Assembly (NCBI RefSeq): GCF_016100455.1
Contig: NZ_JACFSK010000001.1
Span: forward strand, 806,001 to 870,000
DNA: 64,000 nucleotides
Direction: 5' to 3'
Source of the DNA: Bartonella sp. M0283
GTDB taxonomy: Bacteria > Pseudomonadota > Alphaproteobacteria > Rhizobiales > Rhizobiaceae
The position numbers were made by a program, and so were the translations under genes. Positions within the stretch are counted from its first letter, which is position 1; every line of letters begins with the position of its first letter. Shown piece by piece: positions 26,074 to 37,214 of this stretch. A model generated the notes under the pieces. The model saw only the letters and a list, made by a program, of their open reading frames with translations. It did not search any database and was not told the DNA's origin.

Positions 26074-29000
26074 CTATTTTCCAACGAAGCAATTTCCTTT
26101 TTGGCTTCTGATGCGATCGCAAATGCTGATTGCATTCTCGCGCGGGCCTACCTGAACTCTTACCCGATAATAGGTACCTTTACCCGGTATTGAAGCGGGC
26201 TCTATGCTCAATGGAAGCGAGCCGATTACTGCGCCAAATGAATTCTTCGCGTTATTCAATGATGCAACAGCCGATTCCTTTGTTGGTTGGGAAGCGATCT
26301 GAACATAATATCCGCCTGATCCGACGCTCGCCATCGGTGCGACAGTTCCATTTTTTGCTGCTGCAACCGGCTTGGAAGCAGCTGAAGGTTCCTCTGACAA
26401 ATCTGCTGTTTGTACCGGTTGTGCCTGCGTTTTCGTTTGCGGTGTCTTTACCGAACTAAAAATATCACTTCCGTTTTCCGAATTATTCACGTTGGCAGAC
26501 GCATTATTCTTTTCATTTGATTTTGCGTCATCATTGATGATTTTAGCAAGTTCCGAATCCGTTGTTGACGTTTCGCTATTGGATTGCGATTTGGTTTTGG
26601 ATGAAGTCGGATTGACTGCGTTCTGAGCCTTCGTCGAACCACCTGCTGCCTCAGTGTGTGAATTATCAGTGCCCGCATTATTGTCATTCGTGCCAGCCTG
26701 GTCAACCGAACTGCTTGGAGAAATCGTTCCGTCCGGATTTACTACGACCGACTGCACTTCTCGCGTGGGAACAGTCTGGTTCGAAGCGGCTGTGATTGCA
26801 TCCTCGACATTGGAGGGATCAGAAAAAGAGTCAACACTATCAGGCACATTGTTCAAGGCCGTGATATCTTCCGGAGTTTCCGAATGGTCAACAAGTTTGT
26901 CCTGATTTTCTTTCGGAGCATCGTCTGCTCCATTTGCATGATTATAAACGTCCTGATTATTTGATGTATCGTGATTGTTGGAAGTCTGTTCTGCCTGTAT
27001 CTTGTATGGAGCCTCATCGGCATGGATAATCGTTGATTGACCATCGCTATGAGAAGGCAAAAAATACTTCGATGCGGCATAACCTCCACCGATAGCAATA
27101 AACAAGGCAACACCGCCAATAGTCAATTTTCTTGCAAAGGAGCTTGACCGCTTCTGACTTTGCAGACTCTCTAACGGGAGATTTTCATTTGGCTGGGCTT
27201 GCTCTTCTATCGGGTAACTAGTGTATGAACCCGCATTATCATAATTTGCATGTTCAGAATCATTTTCTTCAAAAGATTGCTGCTGCTTTAAATTATAACC
27301 TGATTGTGCATAGGCCTCGGCAAAAAATTCATCCTGCTCGGCCGCTTTATTTGCGCTTTCCTGCTTATTTCCTACACTGAACACATCCGCAAATTCGTTT
27401 TCAAGAGCATCGCCTTGTTGTGTTGTCTCTTCTTCAGCATAAGGAATTTCGGGGACATCGACCGGCTCGGTTGTCTCGACAATATTTTCAGCAAACTTGT
27501 ATGTATCTACATCCGGCGGAAGGTCACCATTTTTATCATTTTCATATTGTAAATTTTCACCACCTTCAGAGACTGAAGCAGATTGATAAGCATAATCATC
27601 TTGCCCGTGGTCCTCAGAAACCGGCTGAGAAATTTGCGCATTTGGATTTTGTACATATTGCGGCTGAAAATCATTATTTTGATTAGTAGAAGGTTCCGGC
27701 TCCGGATGGTTTAAAGATTGCGCATAGTGATCTTGTTCAGGGGCAAAGTTATCCTCCTGTTGCCGCTCATCAGTGGGCATTTGCGGAGAAGGCGGGTTAA
27801 CAATAACATTTTCGCCAGTTGACAAATCTTCAAGATCAAATGGAGCAATGTTGTGTTGTTCGCTTAGAGATGCCGAAGGTGACTGGTTGTGGTCAGATAA
27901 TTGCGTATCCGAATTTTGAGTATAAGAATTTTCGCCCCCATAAACATTATCTTCCAACGGATCATGATTATCAAAAAAACTGTCGTCCGGTGCTGTTACA
28001 TCGGCTGCTGGTGGCGAATAAGGCAAAGGTGACTGAGTGTTTCTGACATTTTGAGAAGCAGTATTGTTTGCTCCCATTGTCTCTTCGGAGTGCAAAGGCG
28101 ATTGCACTTGCGGATGATAATTTTGTGTAACGTTGCTTCCAAACTGTTCCTGATTGTTTAAAGCCGCATTGTTAACCGCCGCATATTGATTAGAATATGC
28201 CGGTTGATCGTTATTTAGTTGGGCCGGTCTTGTATCCTGACGGGAAGGATAAGCCGAGAAGCTATTGCTGGCGTCAACAGGATTAGCGTGATTGTCAAAG
28301 CTTTCAAGGGGAGCATTCACAAGGAGATTTTCAAGCTCCTTATCAAATCTCATTTCATCGAAAGCGGGATATTGTTGCGCTGTTCCTCTTTCTTGAACGG
28401 ATGCCGTCGTTTGTTGTGGGGAATACTGGGGCGAGCTATTCGGTGAACCAAATTGCTCCGTAGCGCTTCTCGTAGCGTTTGGTGTGTATTGTTGTGGATA
28501 TTCACCCGCGAATTGATTGACAGGCGAAGATGTCGCAGGCCTTGGCGCCGATGTTTGATTATAGTTGTTTTGAGGCGGCATCGGCACAACAGGATCAGGT
28601 TCACTTCGATTCTGGAATGTGGGCGAGGCTGAATTCTGCTCGGGCACAAAATCGAAATCTTCCGGCAATGTCCTATTCACCGGGGTGCCAGAGGGTTGAT
28701 TAAAACCCTGTCTGGGCGAAATAGGCTCGTCACCAATCGGAAGATCGGGCGGCATATCGAACTGGTCGTCATTGAATGTACGGGGCGACCCCGCTTCATT
28801 CTGAGGTGCGCGCGCTTGTGGCGTGAATGAGGGAGCATCATAAAGTTCATTAAATGGTAAACTTGCTCCCCCTGCCGTTGAAGGCGATTGTCGTTGCTGA
28901 GCGTCAGGAAGAAAATCCAAATCGTCATTGACAGTTGGCTGCGTCGAACCGATATCGCCCTGAGGATAGGACGAGTTTTGCGTCTGCCGGGCTTGCGGTG

Positions 29001-29223
29001 CCGCATCGGCATCCAAAAATGATAGATCAGCATCGTCGGGCCCATTTGTCTCGGGTGCAGGTGTTACATCTGCACCGGACTCGGGGTTATTTGGCCGATT
29101 AGAGTCATTATTCCCGTTGGGATTGAAATCCAGATTGAATAAACGTGTCAGCTCAAGCAGCGGATCGTTGCTTTGTTGAGCTTGCCCTTCAGAACGAACG
29201 GCATTACGATTATTATCTGTCAT
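26074..29223 (-). CDS. Large SPOR-domain membrane protein with disordered cytosolic region
   Basis: About 1049 residues from the ATG at 29223 (an in-frame GTG 12 bases upstream is possible but less likely). Residues 1 to about 690 are low-complexity Asn/Gln/Pro/Asp-rich cytosolic sequence with repeated motifs such as LLELTRLFNLDFNPNG at the start and LEDLSTGENV. One membrane helix follows (KLTIGGVALFIAIGGGYAAS, about 700), then an acidic Asn/Ser-rich periplasmic linker and a C-terminal SPOR domain (GGYYVQIASQPTKESAVASL, GTYYRVRVQVGPRENAISIC). SPOR domains bind denuded glycan at the division site. First product of the region downstream of argS and dgt, same strand; the dgt-argS-SPOR order is conserved in relatives as far as I recall. 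Confidence 0.88.
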   Translation of the reverse strand: MTDNNRNAVRSEGQAQQSNDPLLELTRLFNLDFNPNGNNDSNRPNNPESGADVTPAPETNGPDDADLSFLDADAAPQARQTQNSSYPQGDIGSTQPTVNDDLDFLPDAQQRQSPSTAGGASLPFNELYDAPSFTPQARAPQNEAGSPRTFNDDQFDMPPDLPIGDEPISPRQGFNQPSGTPVNRTLPEDFDFVPEQNSASPTFQNRSEPDPVVPMPPQNNYNQTSAPRPATSSPVNQFAGEYPQQYTPNATRSATEQFGSPNSSPQYSPQQTTASVQERGTAQQYPAFDEMRFDKELENLLVNAPLESFDNHANPVDASNSFSAYPSRQDTRPAQLNNDQPAYSNQYAAVNNAALNNQEQFGSNVTQNYHPQVQSPLHSEETMGANNTASQNVRNTQSPLPYSPPAADVTAPDDSFFDNHDPLEDNVYGGENSYTQNSDTQLSDHNQSPSASLSEQHNIAPFDLEDLSTGENVIVNPPSPQMPTDERQQEDNFAPEQDHYAQSLNHPEPEPSTNQNNDFQPQYVQNPNAQISQPVSEDHGQDDYAYQSASVSEGGENLQYENDKNGDLPPDVDTYKFAENIVETTEPVDVPEIPYAEEETTQQGDALENEFADVFSVGNKQESANKAAEQDEFFAEAYAQSGYNLKQQQSFEENDSEHANYDNAGSYTSYPIEEQAQPNENLPLESLQSQKRSSSFARKLTIGGVALFIAIGGGYAASKYFLPSHSDGQSTIIHADEAPYKIQAEQTSNNHDTSNNQDVYNHANGADDAPKENQDKLVDHSETPEDITALNNVPDSVDSFSDPSNVEDAITAASNQTVPTREVQSVVVNPDGTISPSSSVDQAGTNDNNAGTDNSHTEAAGGSTKAQNAVNPTSSKTKSQSNSETSTTDSELAKIINDDAKSNEKNNASANVNNSENGSDIFSSVKTPQTKTQAQPVQTADLSEEPSAASKPVAAAKNGTVAPMASVGSGGYYVQIASQPTKESAVASLNNAKNSFGAVIGSLPLSIEPASIPGKGTYYRVRVQVGPRENAISICDRIRSQKGNCFVGK

Positions 29224-29389
29224 AGCTTTTCCCACGCGGTCGGTTACGCAATCAAATTCATCATTGCATTCTGCCGTATATTAAGCAGATTCTCTAAAAA
29301 AGCCAATATTCTGCTTTAATATCATATATATGCACTGAATATATTACACGCAAGACGCATACTACAAGATGGCATTAAAGTGTCGTTCG

Positions 29390-31147
29390 TCACCGCATTT
29401 CAACCGGAGCGTCAACGCCGATTATTCCCAAGGCCGACGATAGAACACTGGAGACAGCACGAATCAGTCCCAATCTTGCTAACGACAAATTCATATCGTT
29501 TAGCGCTACAAATCGCAACTGTTCATTCTCTACCCCTTTATTCCAATGTGCATGGAAGCTTGAGGCCAGATCGTATAGATAAAATGCCAAACGGTGCGGC
29601 TCATAATTTTTTGTCGCCTGTTCGACAATACGAGGATATTCGGCGAGTTTCTTTATGAGTGCGATTTCGCCGGCATCGCTAAGCCGATCGAGGTGACCTG
29701 TCAGATCTTCTATCGACGGATTTTTGATGTGCAGTTGTTCTTCCGCCTTGTGAAAAGCCGAGTGGCAGCGGGCACTTGCATATTGGACATAAAATACCGG
29801 ATTGTCTTTCGATTGTTCGGTTACTTTGGCAAAATCGAAGTCCAGTGGCGCATCGCTTTTACGGAAAATCATCATAAAACGCACCGGATCGCGTCCCACT
29901 TCGTCGACCACATCCCTCAAGGTCACGAATGAACCCGCACGCTTCGACATAACAACCGGCTGGCCGTCACGGAACAATTTTACCAGCTGACAAAGCAATG
30001 CTGTCAACTTGGCTTTCCCACCGGAAATAGCTTTTGCAACGGCTTGCAGGCGTTTGACATATCCTCCGTGATCGGCGCCCAAAACATAAATCATTTCATT
30101 GAATTGGCGTTCGAATTTGTTGCGAAAATAGGCAACATCAGCCGCAAAATAGGTGTAGGAACCGTCCGATTTGATTAATGGCCTATCCTGATCATCGCCG
30201 ACTTCCGTGGAACGGAACAGAGTCTGTTCACGGTCTTCCCAATCTTCCGAAACTTGTCCCTTCGGAGGGGGCAGGGTGCCCTTATAAACATAGCCTTTCA
30301 ACGTAAGATCATTGATGGTACTGCGTATTGCTTTGGCATTGTCTGCATGCAATGTCTTTTCCGAAAAGAAGACGTCATGGTGAATGTTGAGAGCAGCAAG
30401 ATCGTCGCGGATCATCCGCATCATTGCGTCGACCGATCTCTCTTTTATGAGAGGCCACCTTTCATCTTCCGGCATCTCGAGAAGCTTGTTACCAAATTCT
30501 TTGGCTAAAGCCTGTCCCAAAGGCACCAGATAATCGCCAGGATATAATCCTTCTGGTATTTTCGCGATATTTTCACCCAGCGCCTCCCGATAACGCAAGA
30601 AAACGGATTTTGCCAATACATCAATTTGGCCACCCGCATCATTAATATAATATTCTTTGACGACATCATGGCCGGTAAACGAAAGAAGATTGGCAAGCAC
30701 ATCACCTACCACGGCTCCTCTACAATGACCGACATGCATCGGTCCCGTCGGATTGGCCGAAACATATTCAACATTGACTTTTTTACCGATACCGATCTCC
30801 GAACGACCAAAAGTAGAACCAGATTTTATGATTGTTTTGAGCATGTTACGCCAAAAATCATCTGTAAGACGCAGATTGATAAAACCCGGGCCGGCAACGT
30901 TGACTGATTCAATATCATTGTCGGATTCGAGAAGATTTACGAGCTTTTCGGCCAAGACACGAGGATTACAGCCGACAGCTTTCGAAAGGACCATAGCTGC
31001 ATTTGTCGCAAGATCACCGTGTGACGGGTCACGTGGTGCTTCAACGCTTATTCGATTTAAATCAAGTGGTTGCCCATCTTTTGATTTAATATCAGAATGT
31101 TGCAGCAGTTCCTTAATCTTCTGTTCGAATGTGTTGAAAATATTCAT
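29390..31147 (-). CDS. argS: Arginyl-tRNA synthetase
   Basis: Class I synthetase charging tRNA-Arg. 585 residues from ATG 31147, giving the typical [15 protein letters not shown] start; upstream GTG/ATG codons are in frame but do not improve it. HIGH-like signature is HVGH in [19 protein letters not shown], and the KMSKS-equivalent is [14 protein letters not shown]. The N-terminal Add-1 domain and the C-terminal DALR anticodon-binding domain ([32 protein letters not shown]) are complete. Lies 30 bases after dgt on the same strand. Confidence 0.97.
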   Translation of the reverse strand: MNIFNTFEQKIKELLQHSDIKSKDGQPLDLNRISVEAPRDPSHGDLATNAAMVLSKAVGCNPRVLAEKLVNLLESDNDIESVNVAGPGFINLRLTDDFWRNMLKTIIKSGSTFGRSEIGIGKKVNVEYVSANPTGPMHVGHCRGAVVGDVLANLLSFTGHDVVKEYYINDAGGQIDVLAKSVFLRYREALGENIAKIPEGLYPGDYLVPLGQALAKEFGNKLLEMPEDERWPLIKERSVDAMMRMIRDDLAALNIHHDVFFSEKTLHADNAKAIRSTINDLTLKGYVYKGTLPPPKGQVSEDWEDREQTLFRSTEVGDDQDRPLIKSDGSYTYFAADVAYFRNKFERQFNEMIYVLGADHGGYVKRLQAVAKAISGGKAKLTALLCQLVKLFRDGQPVVMSKRAGSFVTLRDVVDEVGRDPVRFMMIFRKSDAPLDFDFAKVTEQSKDNPVFYVQYASARCHSAFHKAEEQLHIKNPSIEDLTGHLDRLSDAGEIALIKKLAEYPRIVEQATKNYEPHRLAFYLYDLASSFHAHWNKGVENEQLRFVALNDMNLSLARLGLIRAVSSVLSSALGIIGVDAPVEMR

Positions 31148-31177
31148 CATGAAAATCCGTATTGTTGTCACCCTCGT

Positions 31178-32380
31178 TTAGGACAAATAGGTCGCGCGGT
31201 CAAACAATCGTCGGTATTCTCTTTGTGCATAATTGTCTGTCATGCCGGAAAGAAAGTCGGAAATTACGCGCGCGCGCTTATTGACGTCTCCAATACCGGC
31301 TGCCTGATACCAATCATCGGGCATTGCTTGCGGAGTTTCGAAATAAAAATCGAAAAGGCTGGCAACAATTTTTTCTGCTTCGCGTCTTCGTTCCCATACA
31401 TATTCATGATGATAGAGATTTTTGTATAAAAATTTTTTCAAGTGTTTTTCCTTAGCCGTCATTGAAGAGGAAAAATCTACCAATTGTCGTCCTGCAGCGT
31501 GAACATCGTCGACGCTGGTGGGTGCGGCTTCAGCAATAAGTTCGAACGAGCGTTGGATGACGTCTTCAACCATTAACGTTATCTGGCGTCTGACAACTTC
31601 ATAACCGGTTCGTGTTTTATCAAGATCGGGATATTCGCTTTTTATCGACCTAAGGATACCAGCTGTTAGTTCGACGTCTTCCAGTTGCTTCAGACTTAAA
31701 AGACGGGAGCGTAGCCCGTCATCAATGTCATGGGCATTATAGGCAATATCGTCGGCAATGGCGGCACACTGGGCTTCAAGACTTGCAAAACGATCAAGTT
31801 CCAGATCTTGATCTTTATTATATTCCGCAACGGCAACCGGTATGGATGAATTGGTTGCAGCCGGCCCCGCAAGCGGGCCATTATGTTTGGCTAGGCCCTC
31901 AAGAGTTTCCCAGGTGAGATTTAGACCATGGAATTTAGGATAGCGGTGTTCGAGAGATGTAACAATTCGTAAGCCCTGGGCATTGTGGTCAAAACCACCA
32001 TAAAGTTTCATTTTTTCATTCAAAGCATCTTCGCCGGCATGACCGAATGGCGTATGGCCAAAATCATGAACGAGTGCGATAGCCTCTGCCAAATCTTCAT
32101 CAAGACGTAGTGCACGTGCCAATGCGCGGGCAATTTGTGAAACCTCGATCGTATGCGTCAAACGTGTCCGATAAAGATCACCTTCATCAGCGATAAAGAC
32201 CTGTGTTTTGTGATTCAAACGCCGAAAAGCATTTGAATGGATTATTCTGTCGCGATCCCGCTGAAAAGCTGTGCGCGTAGGGCTTTCAGCTTCATAAAAC
32301 AAACGTCCACGGCTTTTTGCCGGATCGCTTGCATAGGGTGCTCGCGGCCGATAACCAAAGCCTATATTTTTTATATCCAT
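31178..32380 (-). CDS. dgt: Deoxyguanosinetriphosphate triphosphohydrolase-like protein (HD domain)
   Basis: dNTP triphosphohydrolase, 400 residues. Starts [20 protein letters not shown], then [22 protein letters not shown] metal site: [16 protein letters not shown] (first His) and [17 protein letters not shown] (His-Asp and following His). A later [10 protein letters not shown] and [13 protein letters not shown] (last Asp) complete the site. Removes triphosphate from dNTPs, shaping nucleotide pools; in rhizobial genomes it precedes argS. Divergent from erpA with about 96 bases between. Confidence 0.95.
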   Translation of the reverse strand: MDIKNIGFGYRPRAPYASDPAKSRGRLFYEAESPTRTAFQRDRDRIIHSNAFRRLNHKTQVFIADEGDLYRTRLTHTIEVSQIARALARALRLDEDLAEAIALVHDFGHTPFGHAGEDALNEKMKLYGGFDHNAQGLRIVTSLEHRYPKFHGLNLTWETLEGLAKHNGPLAGPAATNSSIPVAVAEYNKDQDLELDRFASLEAQCAAIADDIAYNAHDIDDGLRSRLLSLKQLEDVELTAGILRSIKSEYPDLDKTRTGYEVVRRQITLMVEDVIQRSFELIAEAAPTSVDDVHAAGRQLVDFSSSMTAKEKHLKKFLYKNLYHHEYVWERRREAEKIVASLFDFYFETPQAMPDDWYQAAGIGDVNKRARVISDFLSGMTDNYAQREYRRLFDRATYLS

Positions 32381-32476
32381 TGCAACTTGTCCGATCGAGA
32401 CCTAGATTCATCAGGAATTATCTCTTATCTGATATTCAAGTTTACGAAAACAGTTTAACGCAAGGAAATTTTGATT

Positions 32477-32803
32477 ATGGGCGTTGAAGTTACGAATTCG
32501 GCGATCAAACGCATAGCGCGGATTTTGGCAGGAGAACCTGACAAGACAGCTTTGCGCATTTCTATTGAAGGGGGCGGGTGTTCCGGATTTTCTTATAAAT
32601 ATGATCTGGTAAACGAAGCCCCTGCTGACGACGATCTGGTTATAGAAAAAGATGGCGCAAAGATATTTATTGATTCGGTGTCATTGCCTTTAATGGATGG
32701 TTCCGAAATAGATTTCGTCGATGACCTGATGGGGCAGGCATTTAAAATAAACAATCCTAATGCAGTATCTTCCTGTGGCTGCGGGGCCAGTTTTTCGATA
32801 TAG
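32477..32803 (+). CDS. erpA: A-type iron-sulfur carrier protein (ErpA/IscA family)
   Basis: 108 residues from the ATG at 32477 (upstream TTG at 32471 is in frame; AAGGA is 10 bases from the ATG). The three conserved cysteines that bind Fe or Fe-S are present: GGGCSGFSYKY and SSCGCGASF at the C-terminus. Delivers Fe-S clusters to apo-proteins. Divergent from dgt, a conserved rhizobial neighbourhood. Whether it is ErpA, SufA or IscA cannot be settled from this sequence alone. Confidence 0.9.
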   Translation: MGVEVTNSAIKRIARILAGEPDKTALRISIEGGGCSGFSYKYDLVNEAPADDDLVIEKDGAKIFIDSVSLPLMDGSEIDFVDDLMGQAFKINNPNAVSSCGCGASFSI

Positions 32804-32894
32804 TCCGATTAACAATGAAAAGCGCCTGATATGCTTTTCAGCGTATTTTGCTAAAACTCTTGAGTCCCATCATAATGCTGACAGTTAAAATCAG

Positions 32895-33938
32895 ATGACA
32901 GGCCAACCCAACTCGAAAAGCATAGAAAAGATAATCTTTCCAGCGATTATCGTGATTTGTTCGTGGATGTTCTGCGCCTTTAACAGCCATGCAGAGGATA
33001 AAAAACCGGAATTAAATCTGGTTGCTCCGGAACAACATCATCAAGATAATCAATTCAAGCAGAACGCGGCGCCCAAAAATTCAAACACACCTCCGGTGAG
33101 CCCGAATTCTCCTCAGCCCCACCTCTCCACAGGTTCTTCTATACAAAAAGCCGATCTTTCATTAAGCGCCAGATTGACAGACAAAGGTAACGATATCACA
33201 CGTGGTCTCATTTGGCGTATTTACGAGCCGATTTACGGCGTCGATAACAAATTACCACTGGTCGCTTCTTCTGAAGGTGGAGACGCGCATTTTACGCTCG
33301 ACCCCGGCAGTTACATTGTGCATGTGTCTTTCGGACATGCCAGCGCTATGAGACGGGTAACTGTGAGTACAGACCAAAAAATGTCGGAAATCTTAGTGTT
33401 GAATGCAGGCGGACTGAAACTCAATGCGACAATGCCGGAAGGTAAGATCAATCCGCAATATTTGCGGTTTTCGATTTATTCAGATGACAGTGAAAACGAT
33501 GATACTGCATTGATTTTAGCTGATGTAAAACCCGGCAAAGTCATACGTTTGAAAGCCGGAGATTATCATATTGTTTCCAATTACGGATCGGCAAATGCGA
33601 TTTCACGCTCCGATATCAGAGTTGATGCCGGTAAAATTACCGAAGCAACGATGCAACATCATGCAGCCTTGATCACCTTGAAACTTGTACGCCAACAGGG
33701 CGGAGAAGCTTTGGCAGATACCAGTTGGTCAATCACCAACGATTCGGGCGATATTATCCGCGAGACGGTTGGGGCCTATGCTACACTGGTTCTGGCTGAA
33801 GGCGATTATATTGCTATCGCGAAAAATAAAGATCAAATTTATCAGAAAGAATTTTCGGTCACATCTGGGCACGATCAGGATGTCGATGTGTTGACGACTG
33901 CGCAACCTGTTCCACCTGTTGATGATTCAATGGATTGA
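32895..33938 (+). CDS. Exported protein of unknown function with repeated beta-sandwich-like segments
   Basis: 347 residues. N-terminal signal peptide or anchor (KIIFPAIIVICSWMFCAFNS, likely cleavage after SHA), a Pro/Asn/Gln-rich stretch, then three similar segments: WRIYEPIYGVDNKLPLVASS with GSYIVHVSFGHASAMRRVTV; LRFSIYSDDSENDD with GDYHIVSNYGSANAISRSDI; and TSWSITNDSGDIIRE with GDYIAIAKNKDQIYQKEFSV. They look like repeated Ig-like or carboxypeptidase-regulatory-like sandwiches. Function unknown; probably envelope. Located 91 bases after erpA on the same strand. Confidence 0.75.
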   Translation: MTGQPNSKSIEKIIFPAIIVICSWMFCAFNSHAEDKKPELNLVAPEQHHQDNQFKQNAAPKNSNTPPVSPNSPQPHLSTGSSIQKADLSLSARLTDKGNDITRGLIWRIYEPIYGVDNKLPLVASSEGGDAHFTLDPGSYIVHVSFGHASAMRRVTVSTDQKMSEILVLNAGGLKLNATMPEGKINPQYLRFSIYSDDSENDDTALILADVKPGKVIRLKAGDYHIVSNYGSANAISRSDIRVDAGKITEATMQHHAALITLKLVRQQGGEALADTSWSITNDSGDIIRETVGAYATLVLAEGDYIAIAKNKDQIYQKEFSVTSGHDQDVDVLTTAQPVPPVDDSMD

Positions 33939-34165
33939 CGGTGATGAAGTAATGGCAGTTCCGCATGAAGTTGTTCAAATAACTAAAACCATTCACGAAT
34001 GGGTTTAGCTAAAATTATTTCCAGAAAGCACATTATTGATGGATAGCATATAGTCAGTAAATGAGTGATGGATTTTTGTTTTTTAAATTCAATATTGAAA
34101 ATTACCGGCTTTAAGCAGAGCCAAGGCTTTTATTAATATCCTTGATCATTCGCGATCAATATCTG

Positions 34166-34200
34166 AAAAATCTGGCAGATAAGCAGACTTACCTGCCAGA
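34166..34200 (-). terminator. Rho-independent terminator of thrS
   Basis: Minus strand: TCTGGCAG pairs with CTGCCAGA (34193-34200 with 34171-34178), continued by GTAAG with CTTAT (one G-T pair) around TCTG, a 13-bp stem followed by TTTTT. Confidence 0.92.
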
Positions 34201-34214
34201 CAATAGCTTAATTT

Positions 34215-36194
34215 CTATTCTTCTACGTTAGCCCGGCGAAGATCGGGAGGCGTTGCTTCCTCTTTTAGATCGGCAATAACTTTTGACAGCGGCAGGGATA
34301 TCTGTTCCTGACTTCCGAGCCGACGCATATTGACCGAACCGTCTTCAGCCTCTCTTTTGCCGCAAACCAGAATAACCGGTACTTTTTGTAATGAATGTTC
34401 ACGAACTTTATAATTGATTTTCTCGTTCCTGAGATCGGTTGTTGCTAACAAGCCGGCAGCTTTGAGCTTTTTGACGACGTGTTTTGCATAATCATCGGCT
34501 TCCGATGTGATCGTGGCAACCACGACCTGAAGAGGCGCGAACCATAATGGTAAATGACCAGCATAGTTTTCAAGAAGAATACCGAGAAAGCGTTCCATAG
34601 ATCCGCAAATAGCACGGTGTATCATAACCGGCTGGCGTTTCTCAGAATCTTTATCAATATAGAATGCGCCGAAACGTTCGGGAAGATTGAAGTCGACCTG
34701 CGTTGTTCCGCACTGCCATTCTCTGCCAATTGCATCCCTCAGAGTATATTCGAATTTTGGACCGTAAAATGCACCTTCACCAGGAAGAATGCCGGTTTTG
34801 ATGCGGCCATTCGATTTTTCTTCGATCGTGCGCAAAACCTCTGACATGACGCTTTCGGCATGATCCCATAATTCGTCCGAACCGACGCGTTTTTCCGGCC
34901 GTGTGGACAGCTTGACAGTAATCTCGTTAAAACCGAAATCGGCATAGGTACTTAAAATTAGATCGTTGATTTTCAAGCATTCGTCGGCAAGTTGTTCATC
35001 TGTGCAAAAAATATGCGCGTCATCCTGAGTAAAACCGCGAACGCGCATCAAACCATGTAATGACCCTGATGGTTCATAACGGTGGACAACGCCGAATTCG
35101 GCAAGTCTGATTGGCAATTCGCGATAAGATTTCAACCCATGTTTGAAAATTTGCACGTGTCCTGGACAATTCATGGGTTTCAAGGCATAAACGCGGTCGT
35201 CATCTGCATCGTCACCGGCTGGCGTTACCTTGAACATATTTTCTTTATACCAGCCCCAATGCCCCGATATTTCCCATAAAGACTTATCAAGCACCTGCGG
35301 AGCATTGACTTCCGAATATCCCTGATCGTCGAGACGCCGACGCATATAGCTTACGAGATTCTGGAACATTTTCCAGCCCTTGGCGTGCCAGAAGACAACG
35401 CCCGGACCCTCTTCCTGAAAATGGAAAAGATCCATCTCGCGTCCCAGCCGACGATGGTCGCGTTTTTCGGCTTCCTCAAGCATGTGAAGATAAGCCGCGA
35501 GATCTTTTTCGTTTGCAAAGGCTGTTCCATAAATACGCGTCAACATCGGGTTATTGGAATCGCCTCTCCAATAGGCTCCGGCGACTTTCATCAGTTTGAA
35601 AGCGTTTCCGATCTGCCCTGTCGACTGCATATGTGGTCCACGACAGAGATCAAACCATTCCCCTTGATGATAAATTTTTACGTCTTCATTTTCCGGAATT
35701 GCATCAACCAATTCGACTTTGTAAAGCTCGCCTTTGTCGGCAAAAATCTTCTTTGCCTTTTCACGCGGCAACACTTCTTTCGTGAATTTTGCGTTGCACC
35801 TGATGATTTCGTGCATTTTCTTTTCGATGACCGGCAAATCTTCGGGCGTAAAAGGTTGATTGCGCGCAAAGTCATAGTAAAAGCCATTTTCAATAACCGG
35901 TCCGATGGTTACCTGAGTTCCGGGAAATAATTCCTGAACGGCTTCTGCCAAAACATGAGCGCAATCATGGCGGATAAGAGCAAGCGCACGTGGATCATCA
36001 CGTGTGATAATTTCGATTGAGCCGGACTGGCCAAGCGGGTCGGACATGTCGCGCAAAACACCATCAAAGCTATAGGCGACAGCATTCTTTGCCAATGACT
36101 TTGAAATGGATTGTGCCAGCTCCAATCCGGTCATATCTTCAGGATAATCGCGCTTCGAGCCATCAGGAAATGAGATAGAAACAGTGGAAGACAT
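34215..36194 (-). CDS. thrS: Threonyl-tRNA synthetase
   Basis: Class II synthetase, 659 residues, with all domains: TGS ([18 protein letters not shown]), editing/SAD region with [20 protein letters not shown] and [13 protein letters not shown], catalytic core motifs 1-3 ([52 protein letters not shown]) and C-terminal anticodon-binding domain ([20 protein letters not shown]). AGGAG lies 8-12 bases before the ATG. Single-gene transcript ending at the adjacent hairpin. Confidence 0.98.
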   Translation of the reverse strand: MSSTVSISFPDGSKRDYPEDMTGLELAQSISKSLAKNAVAYSFDGVLRDMSDPLGQSGSIEIITRDDPRALALIRHDCAHVLAEAVQELFPGTQVTIGPVIENGFYYDFARNQPFTPEDLPVIEKKMHEIIRCNAKFTKEVLPREKAKKIFADKGELYKVELVDAIPENEDVKIYHQGEWFDLCRGPHMQSTGQIGNAFKLMKVAGAYWRGDSNNPMLTRIYGTAFANEKDLAAYLHMLEEAEKRDHRRLGREMDLFHFQEEGPGVVFWHAKGWKMFQNLVSYMRRRLDDQGYSEVNAPQVLDKSLWEISGHWGWYKENMFKVTPAGDDADDDRVYALKPMNCPGHVQIFKHGLKSYRELPIRLAEFGVVHRYEPSGSLHGLMRVRGFTQDDAHIFCTDEQLADECLKINDLILSTYADFGFNEITVKLSTRPEKRVGSDELWDHAESVMSEVLRTIEEKSNGRIKTGILPGEGAFYGPKFEYTLRDAIGREWQCGTTQVDFNLPERFGAFYIDKDSEKRQPVMIHRAICGSMERFLGILLENYAGHLPLWFAPLQVVVATITSEADDYAKHVVKKLKAAGLLATTDLRNEKINYKVREHSLQKVPVILVCGKREAEDGSVNMRRLGSQEQISLPLSKVIADLKEEATPPDLRRANVEE

Positions 36195-36315
36195 AAAATT
36201 ACTCCTAGTCCAGTCCCGCCAACGAATGCGGGTGGGGGTGTCAATTGCTTTTGTCGGTTATAACAAAGCGGTTCAATGCCTGTCCTTTTAAGTTTTCTTT
36301 TTGTAAAAAGAAAGT

Positions 36316-36657
36316 CTATTCATGTCTCTTTGCAGCAATTTTCCAATAACGCCAAGGCATATACCAATGGTAAGTCGGGTCGAGACAAGTTGGTACCGGA
36401 TCAAATCCGTGCGTGCCTAATGGGCCACAACGCATAACGCGGAATAGCCCCATCCACGATCCTGTCCATAATCCGTAACGAGCAATCGCTTCATAAGCAT
36501 ATTCCGAACATGTCGGTAGATGTCGACATTGGTTGCCAATAAAGCCCGAAAGGGTGAGTTGATAAAAGCGCACGAGACTGGTTCCGAGAAGCCTGCCCGG
36601 GGTTTTGCGCCATGGCCCATCGTAATTACGGCTTCGAGACATTGTCATTAAGCCCAT
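36316..36657 (-). CDS. yidD: Membrane protein insertion efficiency factor YidD
   Basis: About 113 residues or shorter, depending on start (ATG codons at 36657, 36648 and 36642). Core motif LVRFYQLTLSGFIGNQCRHL, PTCSEYAYEAIARYG and RVMRCGPLGTHGFDPVP define the YidD family, a small amphipathic protein that assists YidC insertase. The start overlaps the end of the IscU-like gene, so they are translated together. The C-terminal tail after DPTYHWYMPWRYW is basic. Confidence 0.92.
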   Translation of the reverse strand: MGLMTMSRSRNYDGPWRKTPGRLLGTSLVRFYQLTLSGFIGNQCRHLPTCSEYAYEAIARYGLWTGSWMGLFRVMRCGPLGTHGFDPVPTCLDPTYHWYMPWRYWKIAAKRHE

Positions 36658-37090
36658 CTTTTTGGCGGGATTCGATCTGGTCTATACAGTCTACCACCGC
36701 ATCAAATGTGAGCATGGTGGATGGTTGGCGGGCTTTGTAATTCTTGATCGGTTCGAGGCAGGCGAAATCTGCAAATTTGCCTTTTGGAGCTGGCCCGTTT
36801 TCAGTCAACATCTGCCAGATAGTCTCTCTGAGCGAGCGTAGTTCATCGGCTTTAAGACCAATAATGTGGCTTGCCATCAATGAGGAGGAGGCCTGCCCCA
36901 AAGCACATGCCCGCACGATATGCGCGAATCCCGTTACAACCCCGTTTTCCATGTTGAGATCAACAGTCACAGTTGATCCACAGATTCGGGAGTGTTTTTG
37001 TGCCGTGGCATCAGGGTGTGGCAGACGCCCGATTTTGTCGATATGTGCCGCATAGCCGAGGATTTTATCGTTATAAATTTCGTCAATCAT
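36626..37090 (-). CDS. Iron-sulfur cluster assembly scaffold, IscU/NifU-N-like
   Basis: 154 residues of the SufE/IscU-NifU N-terminal fold: start MIDEIYNDKILGYAAHIDKI, three scaffold cysteines at HSRICGSTVTVDL, HIVRACALGQASSSLMA and FACLEPIKNYKARQPSTML. The last cysteine block is of the rhizobial variant, longer at the C-terminus. It binds nascent Fe-S clusters or accompanies a Suf-type system. Paired with yidD, an arrangement I recall from Rhizobiales. Divergent from folE across about 124 bases. Confidence 0.88.
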   Translation of the reverse strand: MIDEIYNDKILGYAAHIDKIGRLPHPDATAQKHSRICGSTVTVDLNMENGVVTGFAHIVRACALGQASSSLMASHIIGLKADELRSLRETIWQMLTENGPAPKGKFADFACLEPIKNYKARQPSTMLTFDAVVDCIDQIESRQKDGLNDNVSKP

Positions 37091-37214
37091 ATTTTGTTGC
37101 TCGAAAAAACAACCTGTTTTTTATGAACTTACTTTGATTCTCGATATATGTGTCTATATAGGAGTAGTCATGAAAACTACCAAGTTTTCTCTGCTGGTAA
37201 ATTGGAGTTGAACA

